From: JACVRW01 sp963820315 | GTDB taxonomy: Bacteria; Actinomycetota; Thermoleophilia; Solirubrobacterales; Thermoleophilaceae | Assembly: GCA_963820315.1 (NCBI GenBank) | Contig: CAWFZK010000031.1 | Location: 179,876 to 243,875 of the forward strand | Length of the DNA stretch: 64,000 nucleotides | Direction of reading: 5' to 3' | Shown: piece by piece, positions 27,944 through 37,673 of the stretch | Position numbering within the stretch: the stretch's first letter is position 1 | Layout of the letters: each line of letters starts with the position of its first letter | Program-made: the position numbers and the translations under genes | Notes under the pieces: model-generated | The model's input: only the letters and a program-made list of their open reading frames with translations | Told to the model about the DNA's origin: nothing | Databases searched by the model: none

Positions 27944-28804
27944 GCCGCTGTCAGCGAACTTCTTGCTGAACAGCTTGTTGATCACCGTGATGTCGTACTC
28001 GCACTTGTACTGCTCGGGATCGCCGCCCGCCTTGGCGTCGTCCTGGCAGTCGGTGCCCGGCTTGCGCGGCGGCAGCTTGACCTCGGCGAGGTCGTACTCC
28101 TGGTTGTAGAACTGCGGCGTGTACCAGTAGAACAGCACCGGCTTCTGCTGCTTGTAGAGCTGGCTCCAGCGCGCGACCTGGGCCGGCTCGGCGCCGGCGG
28201 TCACGTGCTTGAGGTTGAGCCCGAGCGCCTCGATCAGCTCCTTGTCCTTCTGGACGTAGGACGGGTCGCCGCCGAGGAACATGCCCTGGTCGCCCGACTC
28301 AGGCGTCTTGAACAGCTCCTCGTTGCCCTTGAGGCCCTCCCAGGTCTCGAACTCCGGGTGCTCGTCCATCAGGTACTTCGGGATGAACCAGCCGATGTGG
28401 CCCTCGACTCCGAGCGGACCGCCCATCACGACCGTGCCGGCCTGATCGATGTACTTCTTGTACTCGTCGACGTGCTGCCAGTCCTCGAGCACGGCGTCGA
28501 CCTTGCCGTCGGCCATCGCCTGGAACACCGGGATCTCGGTGATCTTGGTGACCTCGACGTCGCAGCCGAGGTCGTCCTCCAGCACCGCCTTGGCGATGTA
28601 GGTGTTGGCGGTCGAGCCGGCCCAGGCCTGCTCGTTGAGAACGACCTTGCCGCAGTCGGCCTGGGCGGTCTCGCCACCGCCGCCACCACCGCCGCCGTCC
28701 GACGAATCATCATCCTTGTCCTCGCCGCATGCCGCGACCAGCAGCACGAGCGCCAGCGCCGTCGCAAGCAGCAGCGCGAGCCGAGTCCTCTTCCTCTCCA
28801 TCAC
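27782..28804 (-). CDS. Glycine betaine/proline-type ABC transporter substrate-binding lipoprotein
   Basis: The 340-residue protein has a signal peptide with lipobox LVAACG, an Asp/Ser/Gly linker with a run of glycines, and an OpuAC/ProX-type domain (VVLNEQAWAGSTANTYIAKAVLE). Trp-rich segments (FYWYTPQFYN and EDWQHVD) could form the aromatic box that binds quaternary amines. It is the last gene of a three-gene minus-strand operon after the ATPase and the double permease, overlapping the latter by 4 bases. Likely ligand is glycine betaine, choline or a related compound. Confidence 0.88.
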   Translation of the reverse strand: MMERKRTRLALLLATALALVLLVAACGEDKDDDSSDGGGGGGGGETAQADCGKVVLNEQAWAGSTANTYIAKAVLEDDLGCDVEVTKITEIPVFQAMADGKVDAVLEDWQHVDEYKKYIDQAGTVVMGGPLGVEGHIGWFIPKYLMDEHPEFETWEGLKGNEELFKTPESGDQGMFLGGDPSYVQKDKELIEALGLNLKHVTAGAEPAQVARWSQLYKQQKPVLFYWYTPQFYNQEYDLAEVKLPPRKPGTDCQDDAKAGGDPEQYKCEYDITVINKLFSKKFADSGSPAYDVLKKMQLTNEDQEAVAKAIAGDKEDPEKAGQDWVAENRDKVDAWLGQS

Positions 28805-30867
28805 GCATTCCCTCCTCGGGGTTGTCCTTGTCGTCTTAGAAGCGTCCAGCCGCCTCCGGGGCCGCGGCCCGAGCTACGGCGGGCAGCGGCGCGCGGTCCC
28901 TGGGTCACGCGGTCGAGTGCGATCCCGAGCGCCAGGATCGCGATCGATGCGACCACCCCCTCGCCGAACTCGTTGCGCTGCAGGCCGCGGGCGATCATGT
29001 CGCCGAGCGCACCCGAGCCCACGAGCCCGCCGATCACCACGACGGCGAGCACCAGGATGATCGCCTGGTTGACGCCGAGCATGATCGACTCGCGGGCGAG
29101 CGGCAGCTTCACCTTGGCCAGCACCTGCGCGCGCGAGGCCCCGAAGGACGAGGCCGCCTCGACGGCCGCGGGTGGGACGCCCCGCAGGCCGGCGGTGACC
29201 AGCCGGATCACGACCGGAACCGCGTACAGCACAGACGCCACGATGCCGGGGATCCGCGACACCGGCATCAGGTAGATGAACGGAATGATGTAGACGAGCT
29301 GCGGCAGCGTCTGCAGCGTGTCGAGCAGCGGTCGCAGCAGGCGCTCGACGCGGGGGCTCTCCGCCGCCCAGATCCCGATCGCGATCCCGAACAGGACGGC
29401 GAGCGCGGTCGCCACGAGCACCTGCGAGGCGGTGTCCATGGCCGGGTCCCAGACCCCGATGACGCCGATCACGAGGAGCATCAGGAACGCCGTGACCGCC
29501 GGGCGCAGGCCGCTGATCAGGAAGGCGATCGCGGTCAGGCCGGCGAGCACGATGAACCAGGGCGTCTCGACGAGCACCTTGCGCAGCGGCTCGAGCATGT
29601 ACTCGAGCAGGAAGTTCCCGATCGGCTCGGTGATCCCGAACACGAACGAGTTCGGGTCCTGCACGTAGTCGAGCGCGTCCTGGATCCAGCCGAGCAGCGT
29701 GTCCTCGATCGTGGCCGTGTAGACGGTTGTCGAGGTCTCGAACTCGTCCGGGTAGATGCTGTCGGCGCCGAGAGCCCGCGCGACGAGCACGATCACCGCG
29801 ATCGCGGCGAACGTGCCGATCGTGAACAGGCGCGCACGCCGCCGGCCCTCGTCGGTGAGGTGGCGCCGGGTCGGATCGGTGCGGTCCGCGATCGCGGAGG
29901 TCGCGCGGTCGAGCGCGATGGCCATGATCACGATCGCTATGCCGGCGAGGATCGCGAGCGCGGCGTTCGAGTAGAGGCCGTTGGTCACGACGTCCCCGAG
30001 GCCGCGCCCGCCGATCAGGCCGGCGATCACGACCAGCGAGAGCGCGAACATGATCGTCTGGTTGAGCGCCAGCAGGATCTGCCGGCGAGCCAGCGGCAGC
30101 TGGACCTTGAAGAGGGTCTGCGCGCGCGTCGAGCCGAACGCGCTCGCCGCCTCGACCGCGTCCGCGGTGACCCCGCGGATGCCGAGCGCCGTGATGCGCA
30201 CGGCGGGCGGGATCGCGTAGATCATCGTGCAGATCACGGCCGCCGCGGGCCCGACCGAGAACAGGATCACGATCGGCATCAGGTACGCGAACGCCGGCAC
30301 GATCTGCATCGCGTCGAGCGCCGGCGTGATGGCGCGGTAGAAGCCGTCGGAGCGCCCGGCGACGATGCCGATCGGCACGCCGATGAACAGCGACAGCAGC
30401 ACGGCCGCCGACATCAGGGCGAGCGTCTGAAGGCTCTCCTCCCACAGCCCCATCAGGGCGAACGACACAAACGCGAAGAGGACGATCAGCGCCGCCCGCC
30501 AGCCGCCGAAGCGCAGCACGATCAGCACCGACGCCGCGATCGTGCCGACCCAGGTGAGCCAGAGCAGCATGTTGTCGATCGCGGTGACGAGCCATTCTGC
30601 GAGCGCCCGGAAGCCGTCGAAGATCGCGAAGATGACGTTCGGGTTCTCGGCCGTGCGCTGCTCGAGCAGCCAGGTCTGCGCGTCGTCGAGCCGCTCCGGC
30701 AGCTCCTGCCAGGTCAGCGACGCCGGCCAGCTGAACTCGCCGCCGAAGAGGGCATAGCCGAGCAGGATCAGCACGACGACCCCCGCCACCTGCATGGGCC
30801 GGCTGCGCCAGCGCGGCGCAGGCACGTAGGCCGCGGGGGCGGCGAGCCTGCCGCTAGCTACTGCCAC
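28801..30867 (-). CDS. Glycine betaine ABC transporter permease, tandem-duplicated
   Basis: The GTG at 30867 overlaps the ATPase gene end and gives 688 residues. The protein contains two copies of the OpuAB/ProW-type permease domain joined by a linker with extra membrane segments. The first copy has VAGRSDGFYRAITPALDAMQ and VEAASAFGSTRAQTLFKVQLP. The second has VERLLRPLLDTLQTLPQLVY and VEAASSFGASRAQVLAKVKLP. Each EAASxFG segment is the coupling helix that contacts the ATPase. A fused dimer lets one polypeptide form the whole channel. It belongs to the betaine importer under operator site A. Confidence 0.9.
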   Translation of the reverse strand: MAVASGRLAAPAAYVPAPRWRSRPMQVAGVVVLILLGYALFGGEFSWPASLTWQELPERLDDAQTWLLEQRTAENPNVIFAIFDGFRALAEWLVTAIDNMLLWLTWVGTIAASVLIVLRFGGWRAALIVLFAFVSFALMGLWEESLQTLALMSAAVLLSLFIGVPIGIVAGRSDGFYRAITPALDAMQIVPAFAYLMPIVILFSVGPAAAVICTMIYAIPPAVRITALGIRGVTADAVEAASAFGSTRAQTLFKVQLPLARRQILLALNQTIMFALSLVVIAGLIGGRGLGDVVTNGLYSNAALAILAGIAIVIMAIALDRATSAIADRTDPTRRHLTDEGRRRARLFTIGTFAAIAVIVLVARALGADSIYPDEFETSTTVYTATIEDTLLGWIQDALDYVQDPNSFVFGITEPIGNFLLEYMLEPLRKVLVETPWFIVLAGLTAIAFLISGLRPAVTAFLMLLVIGVIGVWDPAMDTASQVLVATALAVLFGIAIGIWAAESPRVERLLRPLLDTLQTLPQLVYIIPFIYLMPVSRIPGIVASVLYAVPVVIRLVTAGLRGVPPAAVEAASSFGASRAQVLAKVKLPLARESIMLGVNQAIILVLAVVVIGGLVGSGALGDMIARGLQRNEFGEGVVASIAILALGIALDRVTQGPRAAARRSSGRGPGGGWTLLRRQGQPRGGNA

Positions 30868-31960
30868 TCGATGCCTCGGGCCCACCCGCCATCGCGCCGA
30901 GGACCGCCTCGCGGTCCACGACGCCGACGACGCGCCCGTCCTCGATCGCGCGCACCGGGCGGTCGGTGGCGGCCACCACGGGGACGGCGTCCCTGACGGT
31001 CGTGTGGACGTCGAGCTCCGGGCCCTCGGCGTCCTCACCGGGGCGCGGCTCGCGCATGATCCAGCGCAGCGTGAGCACGTGCGTGCGCGGGATGTCGCGC
31101 GTGAAGTTCTCGACGTAGTCGTCGGCGGGCGAGCCGACGAGCTCCTCAGGCGTGCCGAGCTGGACGATGCCGCCGTCGCGCATGATCGCGATGCGGTCGC
31201 CGAGCCGCAGCGCCTCCGGCAGGTCGTGGGTGATGAACAGCATCGTCTTGCCCGTCTCCTCCTGGAGGCGGATCACCTCGTCCTGCATGTCGCGCCGGAT
31301 CAGCGGGTCGAGCGCGCTGAAGGGCTCGTCGTAGAGCATCAGCGTGGGGTCGACGGCGAAGGCGCGGCCGAGGCCGACGCGCTGCTGCATGCCGCCCGAG
31401 AGCTGGTCGGGGAACTGGTTCGCCGCATCCTCGAGGCCGACGAGCTCCAGCACCTCCTGAGCGCGTGACAGCCGCTCGGCCTTCGGCACGCCCTGGATCT
31501 CGAGCCCGAAGGCGACGTTGTCGATCACGCTGCGGTGGGCGAGCAGTCCGAAGTGCTGGAAGACCATCGCGACGGTGTGGCGGCGCAGCTCGCGCAGCTC
31601 TGCGCCGTCGGCCGCCATGACGTCCTGGCCGGTGATGGTGATCTTGCCCGCGCTCGGCTCGATCAGCCGGATCAGCGTGCGGACCAGCGTCGACTTGCCC
31701 GAGCCGGAGAGGCCCATGACCACGAAGACCTCGCCGGGCTGGATCTCGATCGACACGTCGCGCACGGCGACGACGCAGCCCGTCTTCTGGCGTAGCTCCC
31801 GCGGAGGCAGGTCGCAGTCGGGCGTGCCGATGAGCTTGTCCGCATGGGGGCCGAACACCTTCCACACGCCTTCGGCGCGGACGACCGGCTCGCCGTTATC
31901 GCTGCCGGTCGGGGGCCCCTCCACGGTGGGAGCGACGCTGCCGCTGCCCGTCTCCTCCAT
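30854..31960 (-). CDS. Glycine betaine ABC transporter ATP-binding protein
   Basis: This is a 368-residue ProV/OpuAA-type ATPase. It has an N-terminal extension, Walker A GLSGSGKSTLVRTL, VFQHFGLLAHRSVIDNVAFGLE, signature LSGGMQQRVGLGRA, Walker B LMLYDEPFSALDPL and a C-terminal partial CBS-like region. It energises uptake of betaine or a related solute. The ATG at 31960 lies only 10 bases after the palindrome TGATATATCA, so a very short leader is likely. First gene of its operon. Confidence 0.92.
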   Translation of the reverse strand: MEETGSGSVAPTVEGPPTGSDNGEPVVRAEGVWKVFGPHADKLIGTPDCDLPPRELRQKTGCVVAVRDVSIEIQPGEVFVVMGLSGSGKSTLVRTLIRLIEPSAGKITITGQDVMAADGAELRELRRHTVAMVFQHFGLLAHRSVIDNVAFGLEIQGVPKAERLSRAQEVLELVGLEDAANQFPDQLSGGMQQRVGLGRAFAVDPTLMLYDEPFSALDPLIRRDMQDEVIRLQEETGKTMLFITHDLPEALRLGDRIAIMRDGGIVQLGTPEELVGSPADDYVENFTRDIPRTHVLTLRWIMREPRPGEDAEGPELDVHTTVRDAVPVVAATDRPVRAIEDGRVVGVVDREAVLGAMAGGPEASSGSS

Positions 31961-31970
31961 CTCGCGGCGA

Positions 31971-31980
31971 TGATATATCA
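31971..31980. promoter_or_regulatory. TGATATATCA operator, site A
   Basis: The perfect 10-bp palindrome lies 10 bases before the betaine ATPase start. It is one of five identical copies in the window, all in front of betaine or methyl-group genes. Probable binding site of the GntR regulator encoded at 37730-38407. Confidence 0.75.
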
Positions 31981-32039
31981 GGCTTCCGGACGCCCGCCAG
32001 CAGCTTCGCGGTCGCCTAACACAGGCGCCCGGCCGCTGC

Positions 32040-33467
32040 TCAGGTGCGGATCAGGACGGTCTGCAGCTCGGTCAGCGTGTCCATCGGATAGGGCCCGCCG
32101 ACCCGGCCGATGCCGCTCTCGGAACGCGCCCGGCCGCCCCAGGGCAGGTGCGGCTCCCAGTAGTTGGTCGTCTCGTTGATGTTCACGAGACCCATGTGCA
32201 CCGAGTCCGCGAAGCGCATGCCGGCGCCCAGATCGGCGGTGAAGATGGCCGCCATCAGCCCGAAGTTCTGCACGTTCGTCTGCTCGATCGCGTCCTCGAG
32301 CGAGCTGATCGCCATGATCGGGGCGATCGGGCCGAACGTCTCCTGCGTGGCGGCGATCGAATCGGCCGGCACCTGGTCGAGCACGGTCGGCTCCCAGTAG
32401 AGCGTCGTGGGGAAGCCGGAGGCGCGGCTGCCTCCGGTCACGACGCGCGCGCCGCGCTCGACGGCGTCGCCCACGTGCTCGTCCATCTTGGCCGCGCCGG
32501 CCTCGTTGTTCACCGGGCCCATGGTGGTGGCGTCGTCGAACGGGTCGCCGAGCCGGACCTCGCGCGTGACCTCGCCGGCCAGCAGCTCGACGAACTCCTC
32601 GCGCACCGCCTCGTGCACGAGCAGCCGCTCGGCGGCGGAGCAGCTCTGGCCCGCGCCGAGGAAGCAGCCGACGCGCGCGGCATCGGCCGCGGCGGCGAGG
32701 TCGGCGTCGTCCATCACGACGAACGGGCCGTTGCCGCCCATCTCGAGCAGCTGCGCCTTGCCGGCCGCCTGGCGCGACACGATCAGGCCGGTCTGCGTCG
32801 AGCCGGTGAACGCGACCGCGCGCGTGCCGGGATTGACCGCCAGCTCGTCGCCCACCTCGGGGCCGGGGCCGAGCACGAAGTTGAAGACGCCGGGCGGCAG
32901 GTCGGCCTCGGCCACGCACTCCGCGAGCAGCGCCGAGCAGACGGCCGTCGAGGGGGCGGGCGTCCAGACCACGCAGTTGCCGCAGGCGAGCGCCGGCGCG
33001 AGCACCTCGGCGGGCATCGTGTAGGGCCAGTTCCAGGGCGTGATCAGGCCGAGCACGCCGAGCGGCCGCCGCAGCAGCAGCACGCGCCGGCCCGGCGCTG
33101 CGCTCTCCGGGATCGTGCCCTGGACGCGCTTGCCGTCCTCGGCGGCCATGCGGAAGAACTCGATCAGCTCGCCCACCTCGACCTCGGCCTCCGCCTTCAG
33201 CGGCTTGCCCTGGTCGAGCGTGAGCACGCGGGCGAGCTCGTCCGCGCGCCGCTCGCAGGCGTCGGCGACGCGGTGCAGCAGCGCGGCGCGCTCGAAGCCG
33301 GTGCGCGCCGCCCAGGACGGGAAGGCGGCGTTCGCCGCCGCGATCGCGCGACGCGCGTCCTCGCGATCGCCCTCCGCCACGGGGCCCAGCGACTCGCCCG
33401 TGGCCGGGCTCGTCGCTTCGACGGTGGCGCCGCTCGCGGCGTCGCACCACTCGCCGTCTATGTACAT
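32040..33467 (-). CDS. Aldehyde dehydrogenase, probably betaine aldehyde dehydrogenase
   Basis: The ATG at 33467 (MYIDGEW) gives 475 residues. The catalytic Cys is residue 276 in GAGQSCSAAERLLV and the general-base Glu is in LEMGGNGP. VLGLITPWNWPYTMPAEVLAPALACGN and FTGSTQTG bind NAD. It follows an APC-type permease gene by 8 bases on the same strand and lies beside a betaine importer, with choline dehydrogenase elsewhere in the same putative regulon, so oxidation of betaine aldehyde to betaine is the best guess. Other aldehydes remain possible. Confidence 0.82.
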   Translation of the reverse strand: MYIDGEWCDAASGATVEATSPATGESLGPVAEGDREDARRAIAAANAAFPSWAARTGFERAALLHRVADACERRADELARVLTLDQGKPLKAEAEVEVGELIEFFRMAAEDGKRVQGTIPESAAPGRRVLLLRRPLGVLGLITPWNWPYTMPAEVLAPALACGNCVVWTPAPSTAVCSALLAECVAEADLPPGVFNFVLGPGPEVGDELAVNPGTRAVAFTGSTQTGLIVSRQAAGKAQLLEMGGNGPFVVMDDADLAAAADAARVGCFLGAGQSCSAAERLLVHEAVREEFVELLAGEVTREVRLGDPFDDATTMGPVNNEAGAAKMDEHVGDAVERGARVVTGGSRASGFPTTLYWEPTVLDQVPADSIAATQETFGPIAPIMAISSLEDAIEQTNVQNFGLMAAIFTADLGAGMRFADSVHMGLVNINETTNYWEPHLPWGGRARSESGIGRVGGPYPMDTLTELQTVLIRT

Positions 33468-33475
33468 GCGGGTGC

Positions 33476-35044
33476 TCAAGGAGCGGATTCGGGCAGCGCG
33501 CCGGTCTCCACCGCCGGCGACGCCGACTCGAACCGGTGCGAGTCCAGCACGCCGGTCTTGTGGCGCTGCACGAACCAGTACCAGGCGAGGCCGCCGAAGA
33601 AGACGATGCCGATGAAGAGGATCGCGCCGTACTGGAGGTACCAGTGGAACGGCGCGGCCGCGTTGTAGACGTCCTTGCGCGGCCAGGCCAGGTTGATCGC
33701 CATGAAGGTGCCCCAGCCGACGGCGAGCAGGTTGATCGGCAGCCCCAGCTTGCCGAGCGTGAAGTACTTCTGGCCCTCGCGGGGCTTCGGCGGCCACTCG
33801 CCCTTGAACCGCTTGCCCAGCATCGGGACCGTCACCAGCAGATAGGCGATGTAGATCATGATGATCCCGATGCTCGTGATCACCGTGAAGATCTGATCGT
33901 TCCCGATGTTCACGACGAGGATGAGGATCGCGAGCACGCCGCTGATCACCGCCGGGACGATCGGCGTCTTGGTCTTCGGGTGAACCGTCGCGATGCGCTC
34001 ACCGGCCGGCAGGTTGTTGTCGCGCGCCATCGCGAACGCCATGCGGATCGTCGCGGTGTGGACGGCCAGGCAGCAGACCGTGACGGCGATCACCACGCAG
34101 ATCAGGAAGATCTTCCCGACCGTGTCGCCGAAGACGTCGAGGATGATGTACTGGAGCCCGCCGAACTCGCCGATCTCGGGCGCGTTGATGTTGCCCACGG
34201 CCATCATCGCGAACAGGATGATCAGCCCGCCGAGCACGAACGAGGCGATCACGGCGCGCATGATCGCTATCGGCGCCGTCTTGCGCGGCTCGTGGGTCTC
34301 CTCGCCGAGCGAGCTCGCGGTGTCGAAGCCGTACATCACGTAGGCCGACGCGAGCGAGGCGGCGAGGAAGGCGCCGAAGTAGCCCCAGTCGTGGCCTGCG
34401 CCGGTGCCGTGCGTCTCGAACACCACGTCCGGACCGCGCGTGGCGCTGGCGAGCAACGCGACGATCAGGACCACTGCCGCGATCAGCTCGATGAAGACGC
34501 CCGTGCTGTTGATGCGCGACATCAGCTTCACTCCGAGCGCGTTGATCAGCGTGGTGAAGATGATGAGGACGGTGCCGAGGATGACCGCGTTGATGGCGAA
34601 GTCGTTCTCGCCGGAGCCGTCGCCGTAGAACCAGAAGAAGTCCGAGATCTCCGGGAGCGTGATCTGGTAGGCGAGCGCGACGGCGGCGATCGTGACGATC
34701 GAGGCGGTGAGCATCATCCAGCCGCCGAGCCAGGCGACGGTTGCGGTGGACATCATCTTGCCCCAGTTATAGATCGAGCCCGCCACCGGGAAGTTCGCCG
34801 CCAGCTCGGCGAAGCAGAGCGCGACCATCAGCTGGCCGACGAACACCATCGGCCAGGTCCACCAGTACGCCGGGCCGCCGAAGGCGAAGCCGAAGTAGAA
34901 GAGCTGGAAGACGCCAGTGAGGATCGAGATGTAGCTGACGCCGGCCGCGAAGCTCGCGAACCTCCCGATGCTCCGGTCGAGCTCCTGCTTGTAGCCGAAC
35001 TCGGCAAGCTCGTCAGAGTGATCGCCGGCAGACGTCGTCGCCAC
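33476..35044 (-). CDS. APC-superfamily amino acid/amine permease
   Basis: This is a 522-residue membrane protein with about 12 hydrophobic segments. The APC signature region near the start (FASFAAGVSYISILTGVFQL) and the LGEETHEPRKTAPIAIMRAV loop fit the amino acid-choline-GABA permease branch. It starts at GTG 35044 behind a promoter with TTGACA. The substrate may be choline, sarcosine or another amine, given the downstream aldehyde dehydrogenase and the shared operator. Confidence 0.86.
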   Translation of the reverse strand: MATTSAGDHSDELAEFGYKQELDRSIGRFASFAAGVSYISILTGVFQLFYFGFAFGGPAYWWTWPMVFVGQLMVALCFAELAANFPVAGSIYNWGKMMSTATVAWLGGWMMLTASIVTIAAVALAYQITLPEISDFFWFYGDGSGENDFAINAVILGTVLIIFTTLINALGVKLMSRINSTGVFIELIAAVVLIVALLASATRGPDVVFETHGTGAGHDWGYFGAFLAASLASAYVMYGFDTASSLGEETHEPRKTAPIAIMRAVIASFVLGGLIILFAMMAVGNINAPEIGEFGGLQYIILDVFGDTVGKIFLICVVIAVTVCCLAVHTATIRMAFAMARDNNLPAGERIATVHPKTKTPIVPAVISGVLAILILVVNIGNDQIFTVITSIGIIMIYIAYLLVTVPMLGKRFKGEWPPKPREGQKYFTLGKLGLPINLLAVGWGTFMAINLAWPRKDVYNAAAPFHWYLQYGAILFIGIVFFGGLAWYWFVQRHKTGVLDSHRFESASPAVETGALPESAP

Positions 35045-35119
35045 GTGCGCCCTCCCAGGTTGTAGGTCACGGCGCCGCCCGCGGGCCGGTGGCGCCGTTG
35101 TTGGGCTGTCCCCGCTGCG

Positions 35120-35149
35120 AATATTTCAGCGGCCCAGGGCCGCTGTCAA
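35120..35149 (-). promoter_or_regulatory. Predicted promoter of the permease-aldehyde dehydrogenase operon
   Basis: On the minus strand a perfect -35 TTGACA (35149-35144) is followed after 18 bases by AATATT (35125-35120). Operator site B lies immediately upstream of the -35. Confidence 0.5.
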
Positions 35150-35152
35150 GGG

Positions 35153-35162
35153 TGATATATCA
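35153..35162. promoter_or_regulatory. TGATATATCA operator, site B
   Basis: The palindrome is located between the divergent permease and CBS/DUF294 genes, 3 bases upstream of the minus-strand -35 box and 16 bases before the plus-strand ATG at 35179. It could control both. Confidence 0.75.
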
Positions 35163-35178
35163 GTTCGGCCGCGAGTTC

Positions 35179-37015
35179 ATGCACGACATCGCCCAGTTCC
35201 TCGCTCAGCACCCGCCCTTCGACTCGCTCGACGAGGCAGACGCTCGAGCAGGTGGCGGGCTCCGCCGAGATCGAGTTCTACGCCGCCGGGACCGCGATCC
35301 TCGAGAGCGCCGAGGCGACCTCGCGCTTCGCCTACGTGGTGCGTCGCGGGGCGGTCGAGCTGCTGGTCGACGGCCGCCTCCACGACGTGCTCACCGAGGG
35401 CGAGATGTTCGCCTTTGCCTCGCTGCTGCAGGACGCCCCGCTCGGATTCGTCGCGCGGGCGGCCGAGGACACGCTCGCCTACCGCTTCCCGGAGGAGGCG
35501 ATCCTGCCGGTGCTCGAGCGTCCCGCGGCGGTGCGCTTCGTGGTCCGCTCGCTGTCGAGGGACGTGCATCTGCTCACCCGGGCCGAGGAGCCGGCCGTGC
35601 CGTCCGCGGGCGGCAGGCGGGTGAGCGATCTCATGCGCGCTCCGGCGCTCGTCTGCCCGCCCGAGACCGGCGTGCAGGACGCCGCGCGCCAGATGGCCGA
35701 GGCGGGCGCGAGCTGCGTGCTGGTCGACCTCGGCGAGCGGCTCGGGATCGTGACCGACCGCGATCTCCGCACGCGTGTCGTGGCGGATGGGGCCGGCCCC
35801 GAGACCCCGATCTCCGACGTGATGAGCGCGCCCGCCTGGACCGTTACCGCCGACCGCACCGGCACCGAGGCGCTGCTCGAGATGCTGGACCACGGCATCC
35901 GCCACCTGCCGGTGCTGGGACCCGACGGGGCACTGCTCGGCGTGCTGGACGACGTCGACCTGATGGCGAGCGAGCGGCGCGCTCCCTTTCGCCTGCGCGC
36001 CCAGATCGCGCGTGGTGCGGACGCCGCGGAGGTCGCCGCCGCAGCCAAGCGCCTGCCCGCGACCGTGATCGCCCTGCACGACGCGGACGTCCCGGCGGCC
36101 GCGATCAGCCGCATGCTGGCCGGCATCCACGACACGGTGGTGCGGCGCCTGATCGAGCTCGCGCACGACGAGCTCGGCGCGCCGCCGGTGCCCTACACGT
36201 GGCTCGCCACCGGGAGCTACGGCCGCCGCGAGCCGTTCCCGAGCTCGGACATCGACTCCGGGATCGCATGGGAGGGAGACCAGCCGGGCGTGCGTGAGCG
36301 CGTCGCCGGGCTGGCGGAGCGCGTCAACGAGGGGCTGACGGCCGCCGGCTTTCAGGTTGACCCGCAGGGAGCGGTCGCCGGCAGGCCGCTCTTCACGCGC
36401 TCGATCGAGGACTGGGAGCGCGCCCTCTCGGCCTGGAGCCGCGATCCCGATACGGGGCGCGGCCTCGTGCTGATGTCGGTCGTGATCGAGAGCGACGCGG
36501 TCTGGGGCTCGACGGCGCTCGCGAAGCGGATCAGCGACGCGGCGGCGCGGGCGCCGGGGCGCGACCAGCTGCTCACCCGGCTGCGCGCCGCGGCCCTCGC
36601 CGAGCGCCCGCCGACGGGCTTCTTCCGCGACTTCGTCCTGCACTCGACCGGCGAGCGGCGCGGAGTGCTCGACATCAAGCGCGGCGGGCTGCTGCCGATC
36701 GAGTCGCTCGCGCGCTGGGCCGGGCTCGCGGCGGGGGTGGGGGCCGCCTCGACGAGCGAGCGCCTGCGCGCGGCGGCGGCCGCCCGGACGCTCGGCGGCG
36801 ACGACGTCGCCGCCCTGCGCGACGCGCTCGAGCTGATGACGGAGCTGCGCATGGAGCACCAGGTCGAGCAGCTGCGCGCGGGGCGGACCCCCGACAACCT
36901 GATCGCGCCGAAGAGCCTTCCGCCCGTGACTCGCACGGCTCTCAAGGAGGCCTTCCGCTCGGTGGCGCGCGTCCAGCGGGGCATCGGCGTGAGCCTCGGC
37001 CTGAGCTCCCGGTGA
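35179..37015 (+). CDS. cNMP-binding/CBS/DUF294 nucleotidyltransferase-like protein (frameshifted near N-terminus)
   Basis: The ATG at 35179 starts MHDIAQFLAQHPPFDSLDEAD. One extra base near 35242 then throws the frame, and the protein continues as LEQVAGSAEIEFYAAGTAIL in the next frame to 37015, about 611 residues when corrected. Domains in order are a cyclic-nucleotide-binding-like fold (about 15-130), two CBS motifs (about 145-260), a DUF294 nucleotidyltransferase-like domain with GSYGRREPFPSSDIDSGI (about 330-440), and a helical C-terminus. Such proteins resemble GlnD-like signal transducers and are often paired with a DnaQ-like exonuclease, as here. Its place beside operator B suggests a role in nutrient signalling. 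Confidence 0.85.
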
Positions 37016-37641
37016 GCCGCTCCTGGCGCGGCGCCCGCTTCCTCGTCGTGGACGTCGAGACGACCGGCCTCGACCCGGCGCGCGACGAGATCGTCTCGTT
37101 CGCCGCGCTGCCCGTCGAGGAGGGGCGGGTGCTCACGGCGGCAGGCGTGGGCGGGCTGGTTCACCCGGAGGCGGGGCCGGCGCCCTCCTCGGTCGAGATC
37201 CACGGGCTGCGCGCGGCCGATCTGGCCGCCGCGCCCGGGGCGGCGGACGCGCTGCGCCCGCTCGCGGCGGCGATGCGCGGCCGCACGCCGGTGGCGCACG
37301 CCGCCTGGGTCGAGCGCGCGTTCCTTCGGAGGCCACTCGGTGCGCTCGGCACCCGCATGCCGAGGCGGATGGTCGACACCGCGCTGCTCTGGCGGCTGCT
37401 CTGCATCCAGCGTGGCGACGGCGATCCGGGCTGGTGCGCCCTCTCGACCGTCGCGGAGCGCCTGGGACTGCCGGCTCACCGCCCGCACGTCGCGGAGGGC
37501 GACGCGCTCACCACCGCGCAAGCGTTCCTGGCGCTGGCCACCCATCTCGAGGCCCGTGGCCGCGGCAGCGTGCGAGAGCTCACCGGCGCCGGCTGGTTCC
37601 TGCGCGGCTGGCGGCTGGTGCACGAGGGGTCGCTCCGCTAG
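37012..37641 (+). CDS. DnaQ-like 3'-5' exonuclease
   Basis: The 209-residue protein starts at GTG 37012 in a 4-base overlap. It has exonuclease motif I VVDVETTGLDP, SVEIHGLRAADL, motif II AHAAWVERAFL and motif III HVAEGDALTTAQAFL with the His and Asp. This is the DEDDh epsilon-subunit fold without a polymerase-binding tail. In many genomes a gene like this follows a cNMP/CBS/DUF294 gene, so it is probably not the replicative proofreader but part of that module. Confidence 0.88.
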   Translation: MSRSWRGARFLVVDVETTGLDPARDEIVSFAALPVEEGRVLTAAGVGGLVHPEAGPAPSSVEIHGLRAADLAAAPGAADALRPLAAAMRGRTPVAHAAWVERAFLRRPLGALGTRMPRRMVDTALLWRLLCIQRGDGDPGWCALSTVAERLGLPAHRPHVAEGDALTTAQAFLALATHLEARGRGSVRELTGAGWFLRGWRLVHEGSLR

Positions 37642-37673
37642 GGGAACGACGACCTGCTCGGCGCGATCATCGC

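Noticed and set aside
28680..28710. Glycine-codon run in the betaine-binding-protein gene as a tandem repeat locus
   Set aside because: It is a short low-complexity linker after the lipobox Cys, common in actinobacterial lipoproteins.
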